Notes: generated by a model from the sequence alone, not told the origin. A DNA stretch of 64,000 bases from Agrococcus jejuensis (GCF_900099705.1 NZ_LT629695.1:1984001-2048000); one strand, 5' to 3'; positions 1 through 8,842 are shown, numbered from the stretch's first letter. Translations and numbers: made by a program.

Positions 1-333
1 TACGACCGCATCGGGCTCGTGCAGCCGCAGCGCACCGCGGGCAACACGCGCCGCTACTCGATGCGCGACATCGGGCAGCTGCGCCAGGTGCAGCTGCTGT
101 CGCAGGAGGGCGTGTCGCTCGAGGGCATCCGCCGCATCCTCGACCTGTCGAACGAGGTGCGCGGGCTCAAGGAGCGCGTGCGCGAGCTCGAGGCGACGCT
201 CGCCGACCAGGTGATCGACCGCCGCGGGCGCGTGTTCGCGGCCGGGGTCGAGGGCGTGACGTCGATCCGCTCGGGCGCGCGCCCGGCGAAGCGCAACCAG
301 GTCGTCGTGTGGCGGCCGCTGCATCGCGGCTGA
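1..333 (+). CDS. hspR: HspR-type MerR-family heat-shock repressor, 5' end cut by the window
   Basis: The reading frame is open from base 1, so the gene starts before the window and only the last 110 codons are visible. The protein reads YDRIGLVQP, then TRRYS.RDI..LR..Q.LSQEGVSLEGIRRILDL, which is the second half of a MerR winged helix, followed by a short coiled coil (EVRGLKERVRELEATL) and a basic tail. This spacing and the QEGVSLEGI segment match HspR, which normally closes the dnaK-grpE-dnaJ-hspR operon and represses it at HAIR boxes with DnaK as co-repressor. A HAIR box is found 30.6 kb away in front of clpB, which supports the call. The dnaK operon itself would lie to the left and is not visible. 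Confidence 0.85.
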   Translation, partial: YDRIGLVQPQRTAGNTRRYSMRDIGQLRQVQLLSQEGVSLEGIRRILDLSNEVRGLKERVRELEATLADQVIDRRGRVFAAGVEGVTSIRSGARPAKRNQVVVWRPLHRG

Positions 334-376
334 CGCGCGAAGGCCCGACCGGGTCTGGCCGGTGCATGATGGTGCC

Positions 377-1111
377 GTGAGCGACACCACCGCGACCCCG
401 CCGACCGAGCCGACCCGCCCGACGTCGCCGGTGCCGGACGCACGGACCGCGGTGACGCCGCCCTCGGCACCCGCGAAGACGGCGCCCGCGAAGGCCGCGC
501 CTACGACGACGGAGGCGGCGAAGCAGCCTGCGAAGCCCCTCACGCCGGAGCGCAAGGCTCGCCGCGGCGCGATCATCGCCGGCGCCATCGCCCTGCCGCT
601 CGTCACGGCCGGCTTCACGCTGCTGGCCGTGCCGCTCGCGATCTGGCAGCTCGCGACGATCGTGAAGACGGTCGTCGTCGTGATCGCCAACGCCGTCGCC
701 GGCACGGGCGCCGCAGCCGACGCGAACTCCACGCTCGCATCCATCGACCCGAACGCGATGTCGGGCATCACGATCGCGTTCGCGATCGTCGGCGCCGTGC
801 TGCTCGTGGGCGGCGCGGTCGTGAGCGTGCTCGTGCTGCGCGCGCACGGCGTGCGGCGCCCCGGCATGGTCACGACGGTCGCGGTGCCGATGGGCACGGT
901 CGTCGCGACGATCGTCACCGGCACGGTCGGCGCGCTCGGCGGCCTGCTGTTCGGCACGAGCGACAGCGTGAGCCAGGTGCTCGGCAACGCCGCGATCGGC
1001 ATCGCGCTCACGGCCATCGGCTCGGGCATCGCGACGATCGTCGCGGGCGCGCTCGTGTGGCTGTGGATGGCCGGCATCTTCCACGAGCGCTCGGAGCCGG
1101 CGAAGCGCTGA
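377..1111 (+). CDS. Four-helix membrane protein with Pro/Ala/Lys-rich cytoplasmic head (paralog 1 of 3)
   Basis: I chose the GTG at 377 (MSDTTATPP) over an upstream in-frame GTG at 362 because MSD is a natural start and the earlier codons look like leader; no strong ribosome site separates them. The 244-residue protein has a disordered Thr/Pro/Ala/Lys-rich N-terminus of about 65 residues, a basic patch (PERKARRG) and then four hydrophobic segments. The second half, with GVRRPGMVTT between helices, resembles VPRPREITWW in the gene at 2443 and the layout of the gene at 1191. I infer a small paralogous family of membrane proteins. No catalytic motif is visible and I do not recognise a named family. 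Confidence 0.7.
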   Translation: MSDTTATPPTEPTRPTSPVPDARTAVTPPSAPAKTAPAKAAPTTTEAAKQPAKPLTPERKARRGAIIAGAIALPLVTAGFTLLAVPLAIWQLATIVKTVVVVIANAVAGTGAAADANSTLASIDPNAMSGITIAFAIVGAVLLVGGAVVSVLVLRAHGVRRPGMVTTVAVPMGTVVATIVTGTVGALGGLLFGTSDSVSQVLGNAAIGIALTAIGSGIATIVAGALVWLWMAGIFHERSEPAKR

Positions 1112-1190
1112 CGCCGCTGCGCCGCGACGTGCGGGCGCCGCCGAGCCGCGGTGCACGATCGTCCCAGCGACGAGGGGTACCGTCGCGTGC

Positions 1191-2441
1191 GTGAGCGAGC
1201 TCGAGGCCCCGCCGCCGCCAGGCAGCGACACCCCCGTGCCCGCCGACGTCGTCGCGAAGCCGAAGCGGCGTCGCGCCGCCGAGTCCGCGCCCGACGGCCT
1301 GGTGCCGCAGACCGCGATGGCGCAGCGCGCCGAGCGCCGCGAGCGCGACCGCCGCACGCGCGCACTGCCACCGCCGCTCGCGAATCCCATGGCGGGCGCC
1401 GTGCCGCCCTCCGTCGCGGCGCGGATGGCGTGGGAGGCCCAGCAGCGCGGCATGCAGGGCATGCCCATGGCGCCGCAGGCGGGAGGCCCGAACCCGGCCG
1501 GCCCGTACCCGGCGCCCGCCGCCCCCGTGCCGCCGCAGCCGCCGCATCCCGCATCCGCCTCGGTCGCGCTCGCGCAACCGGCACCCGTCGGCTGGTCGCC
1601 GTACGGGCAGCCGATGCCGTACGGCCAGCCGCTCGCGTACGGCGCTCCGTACGGCCAGCCGATGCCGTACGGCTACCCGGCGCCCTACGGGCCGCCGAGC
1701 CCGTACGGCCAGCCGATGCCGTACGGCGCCTACGGCCCGCCGCCCATGCCCTTCCCGCCCGTGCTGCACGCGCCGCCGAAGCGGCGGCTGACGCGCAGGC
1801 AGACGGGCGCCGCGCTGCTCGGCTCGCTCGTCGGGCAGCTGCTGCTCGCGCTCGCGACCCACCTGTTCGTCACCGCCGCCATCGTGCTGCTGCTCTGGGG
1901 CTCCTTCTCCGAGGGCGGCACGAGCGGCCTCGACGCGCTCGAGGCCGACAGCCTCACCGACCTCGTGGCGTTCTGGGCCGATCCGGCGCGCATCCCGCTC
2001 ACGATCCTCATCGTGCTGCTCGTCACCGGCGCGATCGCCGCGGCCGGATGCGTCGCCAGCCTCCTCTGGCACCGCTCGGCGGGGCTCGTGGGCATCAAGC
2101 GCTCGATCGCGCTCGCGTACGCGACGACCACGGCGATCGGCGGCCTCGTCGGATCGGTCGGATGGCCGACGGCGCTCATCGGAGGCCTGTTCTTCTCGCT
2201 CGCGTCGTCGTCGTCGGCGGCGTTCACGATCGGCTCGGCGTGGGGCTACCTCTTCGCGTGCCTCGCGGTGTCGATCGTGCTCACGGGGGTCGTGGGCATG
2301 CTGTTCGGCTGGACCTACCTGCTGGCCTTCCGGCCGCGCCCGACGTGGGCGCAGATCGAGGCCGAGGCGAGGCAGGCCGAGGTCGACGCCGAGCGACGCG
2401 CCGTCGAGGCCGACGCGGCCGAGCTGTCGCGGGTCGACTGA
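1191..2441 (+). CDS. Membrane protein with Pro/Tyr/Gly repeat-rich N-terminus (paralog 2 of 3)
   Basis: The GTG at 1191 gives MSELEAPPPPG and a 416-residue protein. Residues 1-200 are cytoplasmic, low in complexity and rich in Pro, Tyr, Gly and Gln, with repeated YGQPMPYG units at about 135-185. A basic stretch (PPKRRLTRRQ) follows, then four hydrophobic helices and an acidic Glu/Ala tail. The stop codon lies one base before the GTG of the next gene, so the two are probably co-transcribed and translationally coupled. The helix layout matches its neighbours at 377 and 2443. Function unknown; proline-rich heads of this kind are common in actinobacterial membrane proteins that recruit partners. 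Confidence 0.75.
   Translation: MSELEAPPPPGSDTPVPADVVAKPKRRRAAESAPDGLVPQTAMAQRAERRERDRRTRALPPPLANPMAGAVPPSVAARMAWEAQQRGMQGMPMAPQAGGPNPAGPYPAPAAPVPPQPPHPASASVALAQPAPVGWSPYGQPMPYGQPLAYGAPYGQPMPYGYPAPYGPPSPYGQPMPYGAYGPPPMPFPPVLHAPPKRRLTRRQTGAALLGSLVGQLLLALATHLFVTAAIVLLLWGSFSEGGTSGLDALEADSLTDLVAFWADPARIPLTILIVLLVTGAIAAAGCVASLLWHRSAGLVGIKRSIALAYATTTAIGGLVGSVGWPTALIGGLFFSLASSSSAAFTIGSAWGYLFACLAVSIVLTGVVGMLFGWTYLLAFRPRPTWAQIEAEARQAEVDAERRAVEADAAELSRVD
1599..1743 (+). repeat. In-frame repeat coding for YGQPMPYG-type units
   Basis: Inside the gene at 1191 the words CCGTACGG and CAGCCGATGCCGTACGG recur about six times. They encode a Pro-Tyr-Gly-rich tract with Gln-Pro-Met inserts. The repeat is degenerate and stays in frame. 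Confidence 0.7.
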
Positions 2442-2442
2442 C

Positions 2443-3036
2443 GTGGCGGGTCGCGCGCAGCGCATCCCGAGGCCCGCGCTGCCGCCGCACGTGCGTCGCG
2501 CGGCGCGCGACGCCGGCGGCTGGGGCCTCTCGTTCGTGACCGTCGGGGTGAACCTCGTCGTCGCGCTGTCGGTCGTCGCGATCGTCGTCGCCCTCGCCCG
2601 GTGGCTCCTCGTCGAGCTCGTCGCAGGTTCGGGCGGCATCGAGGATGCGGTCGACGACTGGCTCGCGAGCATCGACCCGACGCCGTGGATCGTCACGGTC
2701 GTCGTCGCCGTGCTCGTCGCCGCGGGTCTCGTGGCGCTCGGGGCGTCGACGAGCGTGCGCATCCTGCGGCGCGCAGGCGTGCCGCGTCCGCGCGAGATCA
2801 CGTGGTGGTGCTGCGGCATCGGCACGCTCGTGCAGGCGGGCATCACGATCGTCGGCAGCGGCGTCACGACCCTCGTCGGCCTGCTCACGAGCGGGCTCGG
2901 GCTCGGCATCGTCGTGGCGCTGTCGCTCGTGCTGTCGACGGCGCTGTCGGCGCTCGCCGGCTACGTCGCCGGGCCCAGGCTCTGGGCGTGGCGCGTGCGC
3001 CGCGACGGCGAGCGCGCCGGGCTGCTGCCCGTCTGA
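2443..3036 (+). CDS. Four-helix membrane protein (paralog 3 of 3)
   Basis: This 197-residue protein starts at the GTG one base after the stop of the gene at 1191. It has a short basic N-terminus (AGRAQRIPRPALPPHVRRAARD) and four hydrophobic segments at about residues 25-55, 80-100, 125-150 and 155-180. The loop VRILRRAGVPRPREIT is followed by a Gly/Thr/Val-rich helix pair, the same pattern as in the protein at 377. It is the shortest member of the set and lacks the long proline-rich head. Role unknown. Confidence 0.72.
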   Translation: MAGRAQRIPRPALPPHVRRAARDAGGWGLSFVTVGVNLVVALSVVAIVVALARWLLVELVAGSGGIEDAVDDWLASIDPTPWIVTVVVAVLVAAGLVALGASTSVRILRRAGVPRPREITWWCCGIGTLVQAGITIVGSGVTTLVGLLTSGLGLGIVVALSLVLSTALSALAGYVAGPRLWAWRVRRDGERAGLLPV

Positions 3037-3052
3037 CGCGGGGCCGCTCGGA

Positions 3053-3688
3053 TCAGGCGGCGTGGCGCGCGAGCTCGCGGCGGATCGCGCGCGGCCGCAG
3101 CGGGCGGCATCCCGCATCCGTCAGCGCTCGCACGATCGCCGGCTCGCGGCGCGCGAGCAGCAGCCCGCGGCGCACGAGGAACGCGGGGCTCTTGCGCCGC
3201 TCGCGCAGGTCGCGCAGGAAGCGGAACGCCATCGTGGCGCCGCGCGGGCGGCGCACCGCGATCGCATCGAGCAGCAGGCCGCGCTCGAGCGCCGGCGCGA
3301 CGACCTCGCTCGCGAAGATGCCCTCGGCGACGAACGCCTGCGCGTCGCCGAGGTCGAGCGTGCGCCAGCCGACGCGGTCGCTCAGCGAGATGTCGTAGTC
3401 GGGCACCTGCGTGCGTCCGGTCGTCGCGAGCTGCTCGATCGCCGCGATCGCGTCGGGCAGGTGCCAGGAGCCGGGGTGATCCCAGTCGACCTCGCCGGTC
3501 TCGAGCAGCGGCAGCGCCGGGTCGCCCGCGACGCGGTAGAAGTCGTCGAGGCGCAGCACCGGCAGCCCGGAGGACTCCGCGAGTCGCGACTTGCCCGATC
3601 CGGATGCCCCGCCGACGAGCAGCATGCGGGCGCGGATGCCGTCGCCGAGACCCGCGGGGGGCTCGTTCGCGTCGGGCATGGACTCCAT
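3053..3688 (-). CDS. Uridine-kinase-like P-loop kinase
   Basis: Translation from the ATG at 3688 gives MESMPDANEP and 211 residues; the ATG at 3679 (208 residues) is equally possible because a GGAG sits between them. A Walker A loop, GGASGSGKS, is at about residues 28-36, followed by LRLDDFY (the Asp expected to contact substrate) and YDISLSDR further on. The order P-loop, LDDFYR, DWDHP and ending EGIF is that of uridine kinase/phosphoribulokinase-like proteins of actinobacteria. The C-terminal half is Arg-rich. It probably phosphorylates a nucleoside or similar small molecule; the exact substrate cannot be read from the sequence. The gene is convergent with the membrane-protein cluster, with 16 bases between the stops. 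Confidence 0.78.
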   Translation of the reverse strand: MESMPDANEPPAGLGDGIRARMLLVGGASGSGKSRLAESSGLPVLRLDDFYRVAGDPALPLLETGEVDWDHPGSWHLPDAIAAIEQLATTGRTQVPDYDISLSDRVGWRTLDLGDAQAFVAEGIFASEVVAPALERGLLLDAIAVRRPRGATMAFRFLRDLRERRKSPAFLVRRGLLLARREPAIVRALTDAGCRPLRPRAIRRELARHAA

Positions 3689-3726
3689 GATCCCACGCGG
3701 CTGCAGGCGCTGCGGCACCGACGAGC

Positions 3727-4050
3727 TCACCGGTCGCGCGGCCGCACGTCCACGAGGAAGTCGGTGAGGTCGGCGTCGCGTCGCCACCCGCGGCCCCGCG
3801 GCACGCGGACCGCCTCGGCGACGTCCGCGAGCACGGCGAGCCGCCACTCCAGCTCGCGCACCTTGCGGTCGACGGCCGCAGTCGACGAGCGCGCGGCCAT
3901 CCTCGTCTCGCGCTCCACGGCGGCCCGGCTCGCCTCGAGCAGCGATCGCAGCTCGTCGTCGTCCGTCGTGGCAGCCTCCGCGCGGAGGGCCGTCACGAGC
4001 GCGCGCGAGGCGGCCTCGAGGCGCGTCCACGCGACGACCGCATGCGTCAC
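3727..4050 (-). CDS. Small helical protein, second gene of a coupled pair
   Basis: The GTG at 4050 overlaps the stop of the preceding small gene as GTGA, and a GGGGA lies six bases upstream, so translational coupling is likely. The 107-residue product is Ala/Arg/Glu-rich and almost certainly helical: LEAASRALVTALRAEAATT, then a stretch with heptad-like spacing at about 55-80 (DRKVRELEWRLAVLADVAEAV), ending with DLTDFLVDVRPRDR. There is no Cys, no membrane helix and no known catalytic motif. The pairing with the 56-residue gene suggests the two products act together. I do not recognise either. Confidence 0.6.
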   Translation of the reverse strand: MTHAVVAWTRLEAASRALVTALRAEAATTDDDELRSLLEASRAAVERETRMAARSSTAAVDRKVRELEWRLAVLADVAEAVRVPRGRGWRRDADLTDFLVDVRPRDR

Positions 4051-4217
4051 GGCGCATCCCCATCGCACGGCGCGGTGGGTGCCGCGACATCCGGTCGCCG
4101 CTCCGTCGCTCGCTGGAGCGCGACGACGTCGAGTCGATCGGATGCGCGTCGATGCACGACGGCGATGCGCGCCAACGCACGGTCGGTCAGTCGCACGGTG
4201 GTCGGGTCCGCATCCAT
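4047..4217 (-). CDS. 56-residue protein of unknown function, first gene of a coupled pair
   Basis: The ATG at 4217 is preceded by GAGGAG seven bases away, one of the better ribosome sites in the window. The product, MDADPTTVRLTDRALARI followed by VVHRRASDRLDVVALQRATERR, is 56 residues with a short predicted helix and a Pro/Ala tail. Its TGA overlaps the GTG of the next gene. Strong start signal plus 4-bp overlap argue that it is real in spite of its size. Small first gene with a slightly larger second gene is a layout seen in toxin-antitoxin pairs, but no family motif supports that here. Confidence 0.6.
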   Translation of the reverse strand: MDADPTTVRLTDRALARIAVVHRRASDRLDVVALQRATERRPDVAAPTAPCDGDAP

Positions 4218-4414
4218 CGGCAGGCTCCTCGGATCGGTGGTCACGCATCCGCTGACGCGTCGCGCATCGATTCGTGACGCCGCGCGGATGGGCATCGGAG
4301 CGTCGGGGGACAGTCGTCGACGAGTCCTGCGCACCCGCGTCACGTTCGCGACCGCGCCTCGTCTTGACACCTGGAGGCGTCTGAACCGACTGCGCCTCGG
4401 ATCGAGGAGTCTCC

Positions 4415-7400
4415 GTGCCCACCACCCCAGACGCACGCCGCAGCACCGCAGCGCGAGTCCGCCGATGGACGAGCATGCTCGTGGCAGGGATGCTCGCGCT
4501 GGCCGGGGTGACGGCCGTCTCCTCCCTCGCCGCACCTGCGGCGCAGGCCGCGCAGCCCGCGTTCACGTGCACGAGCGGCGTCGTCTACGCGACGAGTGGC
4601 ACCGGGCAGATCACGAGGATCGACGCCGCCACCGGCGCGACGTCGGCGAACGGCGCCTTCACGGTGCCTGCGGGCAACGCCGTGAACGCCATCGCGCTGC
4701 CCGAGGGCGGTGGCGACCTGCTGTACGGCTACGACCGCACCGCCGGACAGGTGCTGCGCTACGACGCGGCGACCGAGACGACGCAGACGTTCCCTGGCGT
4801 CGCGAACACGTCGGCGACGATCGCGGGCGCCATCGACCCGGCGACGGGCATCTACTACTTCGCGACCGGTGGCTCGCCCTGGGTGCTCTACGCGTTCGAC
4901 ACCGCCACGAGCACGCTCATCGGGCAGGTGGGCACGATCTCCGGCCTCGGCACCAACGGCGACATGGCGTTCGACGCGGTCGGCAACCTCTACGTCGTGT
5001 CGAACTCGAGCTCGACCGCGGCGGGCACGTTCGCGCGCGTCGATGCGCCCATCGCCACGGCCGCCGGCTCCGTCGCCTACACGGCGGCATCGATCAGCAC
5101 GATGCCCGCGAACCTCGGGCAGTACGCGTCGCTCGCCGTCGTCGCCGACGGCAGCATCGCCATCGGCTCCGGCACGACCGTGACCCGTGTCGCGCCGCAG
5201 ACGGGCGCCATCCTGTCGCAGACGGCCGTGACCGTGCCTGGCACGCTCGCCGACATGGCGAGCTGCGCGTACCCGAACCTGCTGCTCGTCGAGAAGGACC
5301 TGCCGGAGGGGCGCTACGCGCCGACCGACCAGTTCCGCGTCGAGCTGAGCGGCTCCGGCACCCAGACGCCGTACGTCGGCGTGACGGAGGGCGACGACGT
5401 CGGCGTGCAGGACCAGGCGAGCGAGACGGCCGGTCCGCTGCTCGGCGTGGACGGCGTCGCTGGCACCTTCACCGAGGTCGGCGTGGGCACGACCGACCTG
5501 GCGAACTACACGACGACCTGGCAGTGCGTCGACGAGGCGTCGGGCACCGTCGTGGCGTCGGGCTCGGGTACGAGCGGCTCGGTCTCGGTGGCACAGGGAT
5601 CGGGCGCGCTCGACGTGCGCTGCACGTTCACGAACATCCCCCTGCAGCCGGGCATCGGGCTCGACAAGGAGATCACCGACGTCGTCGACGTGAACGGCAA
5701 CGGCGTCCACGATGCCGGCGACCAGATCCTCTGGGGCTTCACCGTCACGAACACGGGCGAGACGACGCTCACCGACGTCGTCGTGCACGACGACATGCTC
5801 GCCGCTGCGGGCATCGGCGTCACGTGCGCACCGACGACGCTGCAGCCAGGCGGCGTCGCGACGTGCACGGCCGACGCCCCGTACACGATCACCGCAGCCG
5901 ACGTCACGAACGGGCAGGTCGTGAACACGGCCACCGCCACGGGCGTGCCGCCGCTGCTGCCGCCCGTGACCAGCCCGCCGGACTCGACCGAGACGCCGGT
6001 CGGCGGCTACGTCGTCGACAAGGAGGCCGACCCCGAGTCGGGCACGGCCGTCACGCTCGGCGACACCATCACGTACACGATCACCGTCACGCACGTGGGC
6101 ACCGCCCCCGTGCCCGGCGCGATGCTCGTCGACGACCTCTCCGACGTGCTCGACGACGCGACCTACCTCGGTGACGCGACGGCGACCGCGGGCGACCTGA
6201 CGTTCGACGAGGCCACCGGGCGGCTGTCGTGGACGGGCGACCTCGCCGACGGCGACGTCGTCACCATCACGTACTCGGTCACCGTCACCGGGGCCGGCGA
6301 CGCGATGCTCGCGAACGTCGTGACGAGCCCTGGATGCGCCGGCGACTGCTCGACCGCGCATCCCGTCGGCTCGTACTCGGTCGTGAAGTCCGCCGATCCG
6401 CCCTCGGGCTCGAGCGTCGCGCCCGGGGACGTCGTGACGTACACGCTCACGGTGACGCAGGCCGGCCAGGCCGCCGTGCAGGACGCGACGCTCGTCGACG
6501 ACCTGTCGGACGTGCTCGACGACGCGACGTACCGCGGCGACGCGACGGCGTCGGCGGGCTCCGTCGCGGTCGATCCGACGACGGGTGCGCTGACGTGGAC
6601 CGGCGACCTCGCGGTCGGCGACGTCGTGACGATCACCTACTCCGTCGAGGTGACCGGCGCGGGCGACGCGCGCCTCGGCAACGTCGTCACGAGCCCGGGA
6701 TGCACGACCGAGTGCGGCACGGAGCACCTCGTGGGCACCTACGTCGTGGCGAAGGATGCCGATCCCGCATCGGGATCGAGCGTCGCGGCCGGCGACGTCG
6801 TCGCGTACACGCTCACCGTGACGCAGCAGGGTGCCGGCTCGGTCGCGGGCGCGACGCTCGTCGACGACCTGACGGCGGTGCTCGACGACGCGACGTTCGC
6901 CGACGACGCCGTCGCCTCGTCGGGCGACGTGGCGTTCGACGCCGCGACGTCGACGCTCACCTGGAGCGGCGACCTCGCGGTCGGCGACGTCGTGACCATC
7001 ACGTACTCGGTGCGGGTCACCGGCGCCGGCGACGCCGTGCTCGACAACGTCGTGACGAGCCCCGGATGCACCTCCGACTGCTCCACGCAGCACCTCGTGG
7101 GCGGCTACGTCGTCGCGAAGTCCTCCGATCCGGCGTCGGGCTCGACCGTCGCGATCGGCGACCGCATCGACTACGTCGTCACGGTCTCGCAGACGGGTGC
7201 GGGAGCGGTCGACGGTGCGACGTTCGTCGACGACCTCACGGCCGTGCTCGACGACGCCGAGCTCGACGGCGACGTCGTCGCCTCGGCGGGCCACGCGGCG
7301 TTCGACGAGACGACGGGCGCGCTCACGTGGTCGGGCGACCTCGCGGTCGGCGACGTGGTCACCGTGACCTACTCGGTGGTCGTCACCGGCGCTGGCGACA

Positions 7401-8335
7401 CCTCGCTCGCCAACGTCGTGACGAGCCCCGGATGCGCCGAGGCGTGCACGACCGAGCACATCACGGGCGACTACGCGGTGGCGAAGTCCGCGGATCCGAT
7501 GTCGGGGGCGACGGTCGCCGTCGGGCAGGCCGTCGCGTACACCATCATCGTGACGCAGCGCGGCGAGGGTGCGGTCGAGGCCGCGCTCGTCGACGACCTC
7601 GCCGACGTGCTCGACGACGCGACGCTCGTCGGCACCGCGCAGGCGACCCTCGGCACCGTCGACGTCGACGGATCGACGCTCTCGTGGTCGGGCACGCTGC
7701 AGCCCGGCGAGGTCGCGACCATCACCTACTCGGTGATCGTGACCGCCGACGGCGACGCCACGCTGCGCAACGTCGTGACGAGCGATGGCTGCGCCGATGC
7801 GTGCAGCACCGAGCACCCCGTCGGCGGCTTCGTCGTCGCCAAGACGGCCGATCCTGCATCCGGGACGGAGGTCGCGCCCGGCGACGTCGTGACGTACGCG
7901 CTCACGGTGCGCAGCACCGGCACCGGCGCGATCGACGACGCGTCGATCGTCGACGACCTGTCGGCCGTGCTCGACGACGCACGATGGAACGGCGACGCGC
8001 AGGCGACGTCGGGCTCGGTCGTGCGCGACGGGTCGGCCCTCGTGTGGACCGGTGACCTCGCGCCCGGCCAGACGGTGACGATCTCGTACTCGGTGACGGT
8101 CGTCGCCGGCGGCGATGGACGCCTGCAGAACGTCGTCACGACCGACGACGCGCGCGGCAGCTGCGACCCGGCGGCCACGTGCACGACGACGCATCGTGTG
8201 CCGCCGGCCGTGGCCGCGCTGCCGCGGACCGGCCTCGAGATCGGTGCGTGGGCGCTGACGATCGCCGCGCTGCTCGTCGCGGCAGGCGCGGTCATGCTGG
8301 TCGTCGCCGCACGGCGACGACGCGCGCAGCGGTAG
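4415..8335 (+). CDS. Large LPxTG-anchored surface protein with six DUF11-like repeats
   Basis: The GTG at 4415 follows GAGGAG with good spacing; a TTGACA lies at 4364-4369, but no convincing -10 follows. The 1306-residue protein has a signal peptide (basic head, then hydrophobic core, cut near APAAQAAQ). Residues about 50-290 form a propeller-like region with repeated TGQITRIDAATG-type strands. A SpaA-like segment follows, then one DUF11 domain with a Ca-binding-like loop (DVNGNGVHDAGD). Six near-identical modules of about 120 residues come next. The C-terminus has LPRTG at 1269-1273, one helix and a basic tail, so sortase should anchor it to peptidoglycan. No sortase gene is in the window. 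It probably acts as a stalk or adhesin. Confidence 0.88.
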   Translation: MPTTPDARRSTAARVRRWTSMLVAGMLALAGVTAVSSLAAPAAQAAQPAFTCTSGVVYATSGTGQITRIDAATGATSANGAFTVPAGNAVNAIALPEGGGDLLYGYDRTAGQVLRYDAATETTQTFPGVANTSATIAGAIDPATGIYYFATGGSPWVLYAFDTATSTLIGQVGTISGLGTNGDMAFDAVGNLYVVSNSSSTAAGTFARVDAPIATAAGSVAYTAASISTMPANLGQYASLAVVADGSIAIGSGTTVTRVAPQTGAILSQTAVTVPGTLADMASCAYPNLLLVEKDLPEGRYAPTDQFRVELSGSGTQTPYVGVTEGDDVGVQDQASETAGPLLGVDGVAGTFTEVGVGTTDLANYTTTWQCVDEASGTVVASGSGTSGSVSVAQGSGALDVRCTFTNIPLQPGIGLDKEITDVVDVNGNGVHDAGDQILWGFTVTNTGETTLTDVVVHDDMLAAAGIGVTCAPTTLQPGGVATCTADAPYTITAADVTNGQVVNTATATGVPPLLPPVTSPPDSTETPVGGYVVDKEADPESGTAVTLGDTITYTITVTHVGTAPVPGAMLVDDLSDVLDDATYLGDATATAGDLTFDEATGRLSWTGDLADGDVVTITYSVTVTGAGDAMLANVVTSPGCAGDCSTAHPVGSYSVVKSADPPSGSSVAPGDVVTYTLTVTQAGQAAVQDATLVDDLSDVLDDATYRGDATASAGSVAVDPTTGALTWTGDLAVGDVVTITYSVEVTGAGDARLGNVVTSPGCTTECGTEHLVGTYVVAKDADPASGSSVAAGDVVAYTLTVTQQGAGSVAGATLVDDLTAVLDDATFADDAVASSGDVAFDAATSTLTWSGDLAVGDVVTITYSVRVTGAGDAVLDNVVTSPGCTSDCSTQHLVGGYVVAKSSDPASGSTVAIGDRIDYVVTVSQTGAGAVDGATFVDDLTAVLDDAELDGDVVASAGHAAFDETTGALTWSGDLAVGDVVTVTYSVVVTGAGDTSLANVVTSPGCAEACTTEHITGDYAVAKSADPMSGATVAVGQAVAYTIIVTQRGEGAVEAALVDDLADVLDDATLVGTAQATLGTVDVDGSTLSWSGTLQPGEVATITYSVIVTADGDATLRNVVTSDGCADACSTEHPVGGFVVAKTADPASGTEVAPGDVVTYALTVRSTGTGAIDDASIVDDLSAVLDDARWNGDAQATSGSVVRDGSALVWTGDLAPGQTVTISYSVTVVAGGDGRLQNVVTTDDARGSCDPAATCTTTHRVPPAVAALPRTGLEIGAWALTIAALLVAAGAVMLVVAARRRRAQR
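6013..8190 (+). repeat. Six tandem modules of about 120 codons within the surface protein
   Basis: Each module opens with a V-V/A-K-x-A-D-P-x-S-G-x motif (VDKEADPESG, VVKSADPPSG, VAKDADPASG, VAKSSDPASG, VAKSADPMSG, VAKTADPASG). Each carries LVDDL(S/T)xVLDDA in the middle and NVVTSxGC near the end. DNA identity between modules is high, so copy number could change by recombination. Confidence 0.85.
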
Positions 8336-8342
8336 CGGGGGA

Positions 8343-8375
8343 GCGGAGGCGGACGTCCTGCACGTCCGCCTCCGC
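8343..8375 (+). terminator. Hairpin terminator after the surface-protein gene
   Basis: A 14-bp perfect stem (arms 8343-8356 and 8362-8375, loop of five bases) begins seven bases after the stop codon. There is no T tract, which is usual for high-GC actinobacterial terminators. Confidence 0.75.
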
Positions 8376-8447
8376 CCTGCGCGTCACGATGTCCACTGTC
8401 GACCGTCATCAGAGCGAGGACACGTCCAGAGCCAGGAGTCGACGATC

Positions 8448-8702
8448 GTGAGCATCGTGCTGGGCATCACGTGCGACCGCTGCGGGCGCCACGTCGAGGT
8501 GCTGCGAGCGCGGCTCGACGACGTGCTCGCCGAGGATCCGAGCATCGTGGCGATCATGGACCGGTTCTGGGCGCGCAAGCGCTGGATCCACGACGCCGCC
8601 TTCGGCTTCGCCTTCTGCTCGGATGCGTGCGCGCGAGCGCACGGCGCCGAGGAACGGCCCGACGAGCGCTGGCTGGAGTGGGTGACCGCCGAGCCGACCT
8701 GA
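8448..8702 (+). CDS. Small CxxC/CxxxC protein, possible zinc-binding
   Basis: The GTG at 8448 lies nine bases after AGGAG. The 84-residue product has CDRC at residues 9-12 and CSDAC at about 57-61, a four-cysteine arrangement suited to one zinc ion, as in small treble-clef or ribbon proteins. Between the pairs is a helical segment with RFWARKRWIHD. It is soluble and lies alone between the terminator of the surface-protein gene and the sigma-fusion gene. No function can be assigned. Confidence 0.65.
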   Translation: MSIVLGITCDRCGRHVEVLRARLDDVLAEDPSIVAIMDRFWARKRWIHDAAFGFAFCSDACARAHGAEERPDERWLEWVTAEPT

Positions 8703-8842
8703 CGCGAGCCGGATCTGCGTGGGAGCGCCCGCGACCGCCGATCCCGGCCCGGCGCGTCATGATCCGACGCGTCGCTCGTCTTGCAGAGAGGAATGCAGCG
8801 AGCACTCGACTCCCACAGGGGTCGCCGCGCGGGTGACCGTCG

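Noticed and set aside
4364..4392. Vegetative promoter for the gene at 4415 based on TTGACA
   Set aside because: The -35 is perfect but I find no acceptable -10 at 16-18 bases, so I only mention it in the gene entry.
4340..8194. A 1284-codon minus-strand frame opposite the LPxTG repeat protein
   Set aside because: It mirrors the repeats of the plus-strand gene and has no start signal, domain or plausible composition.
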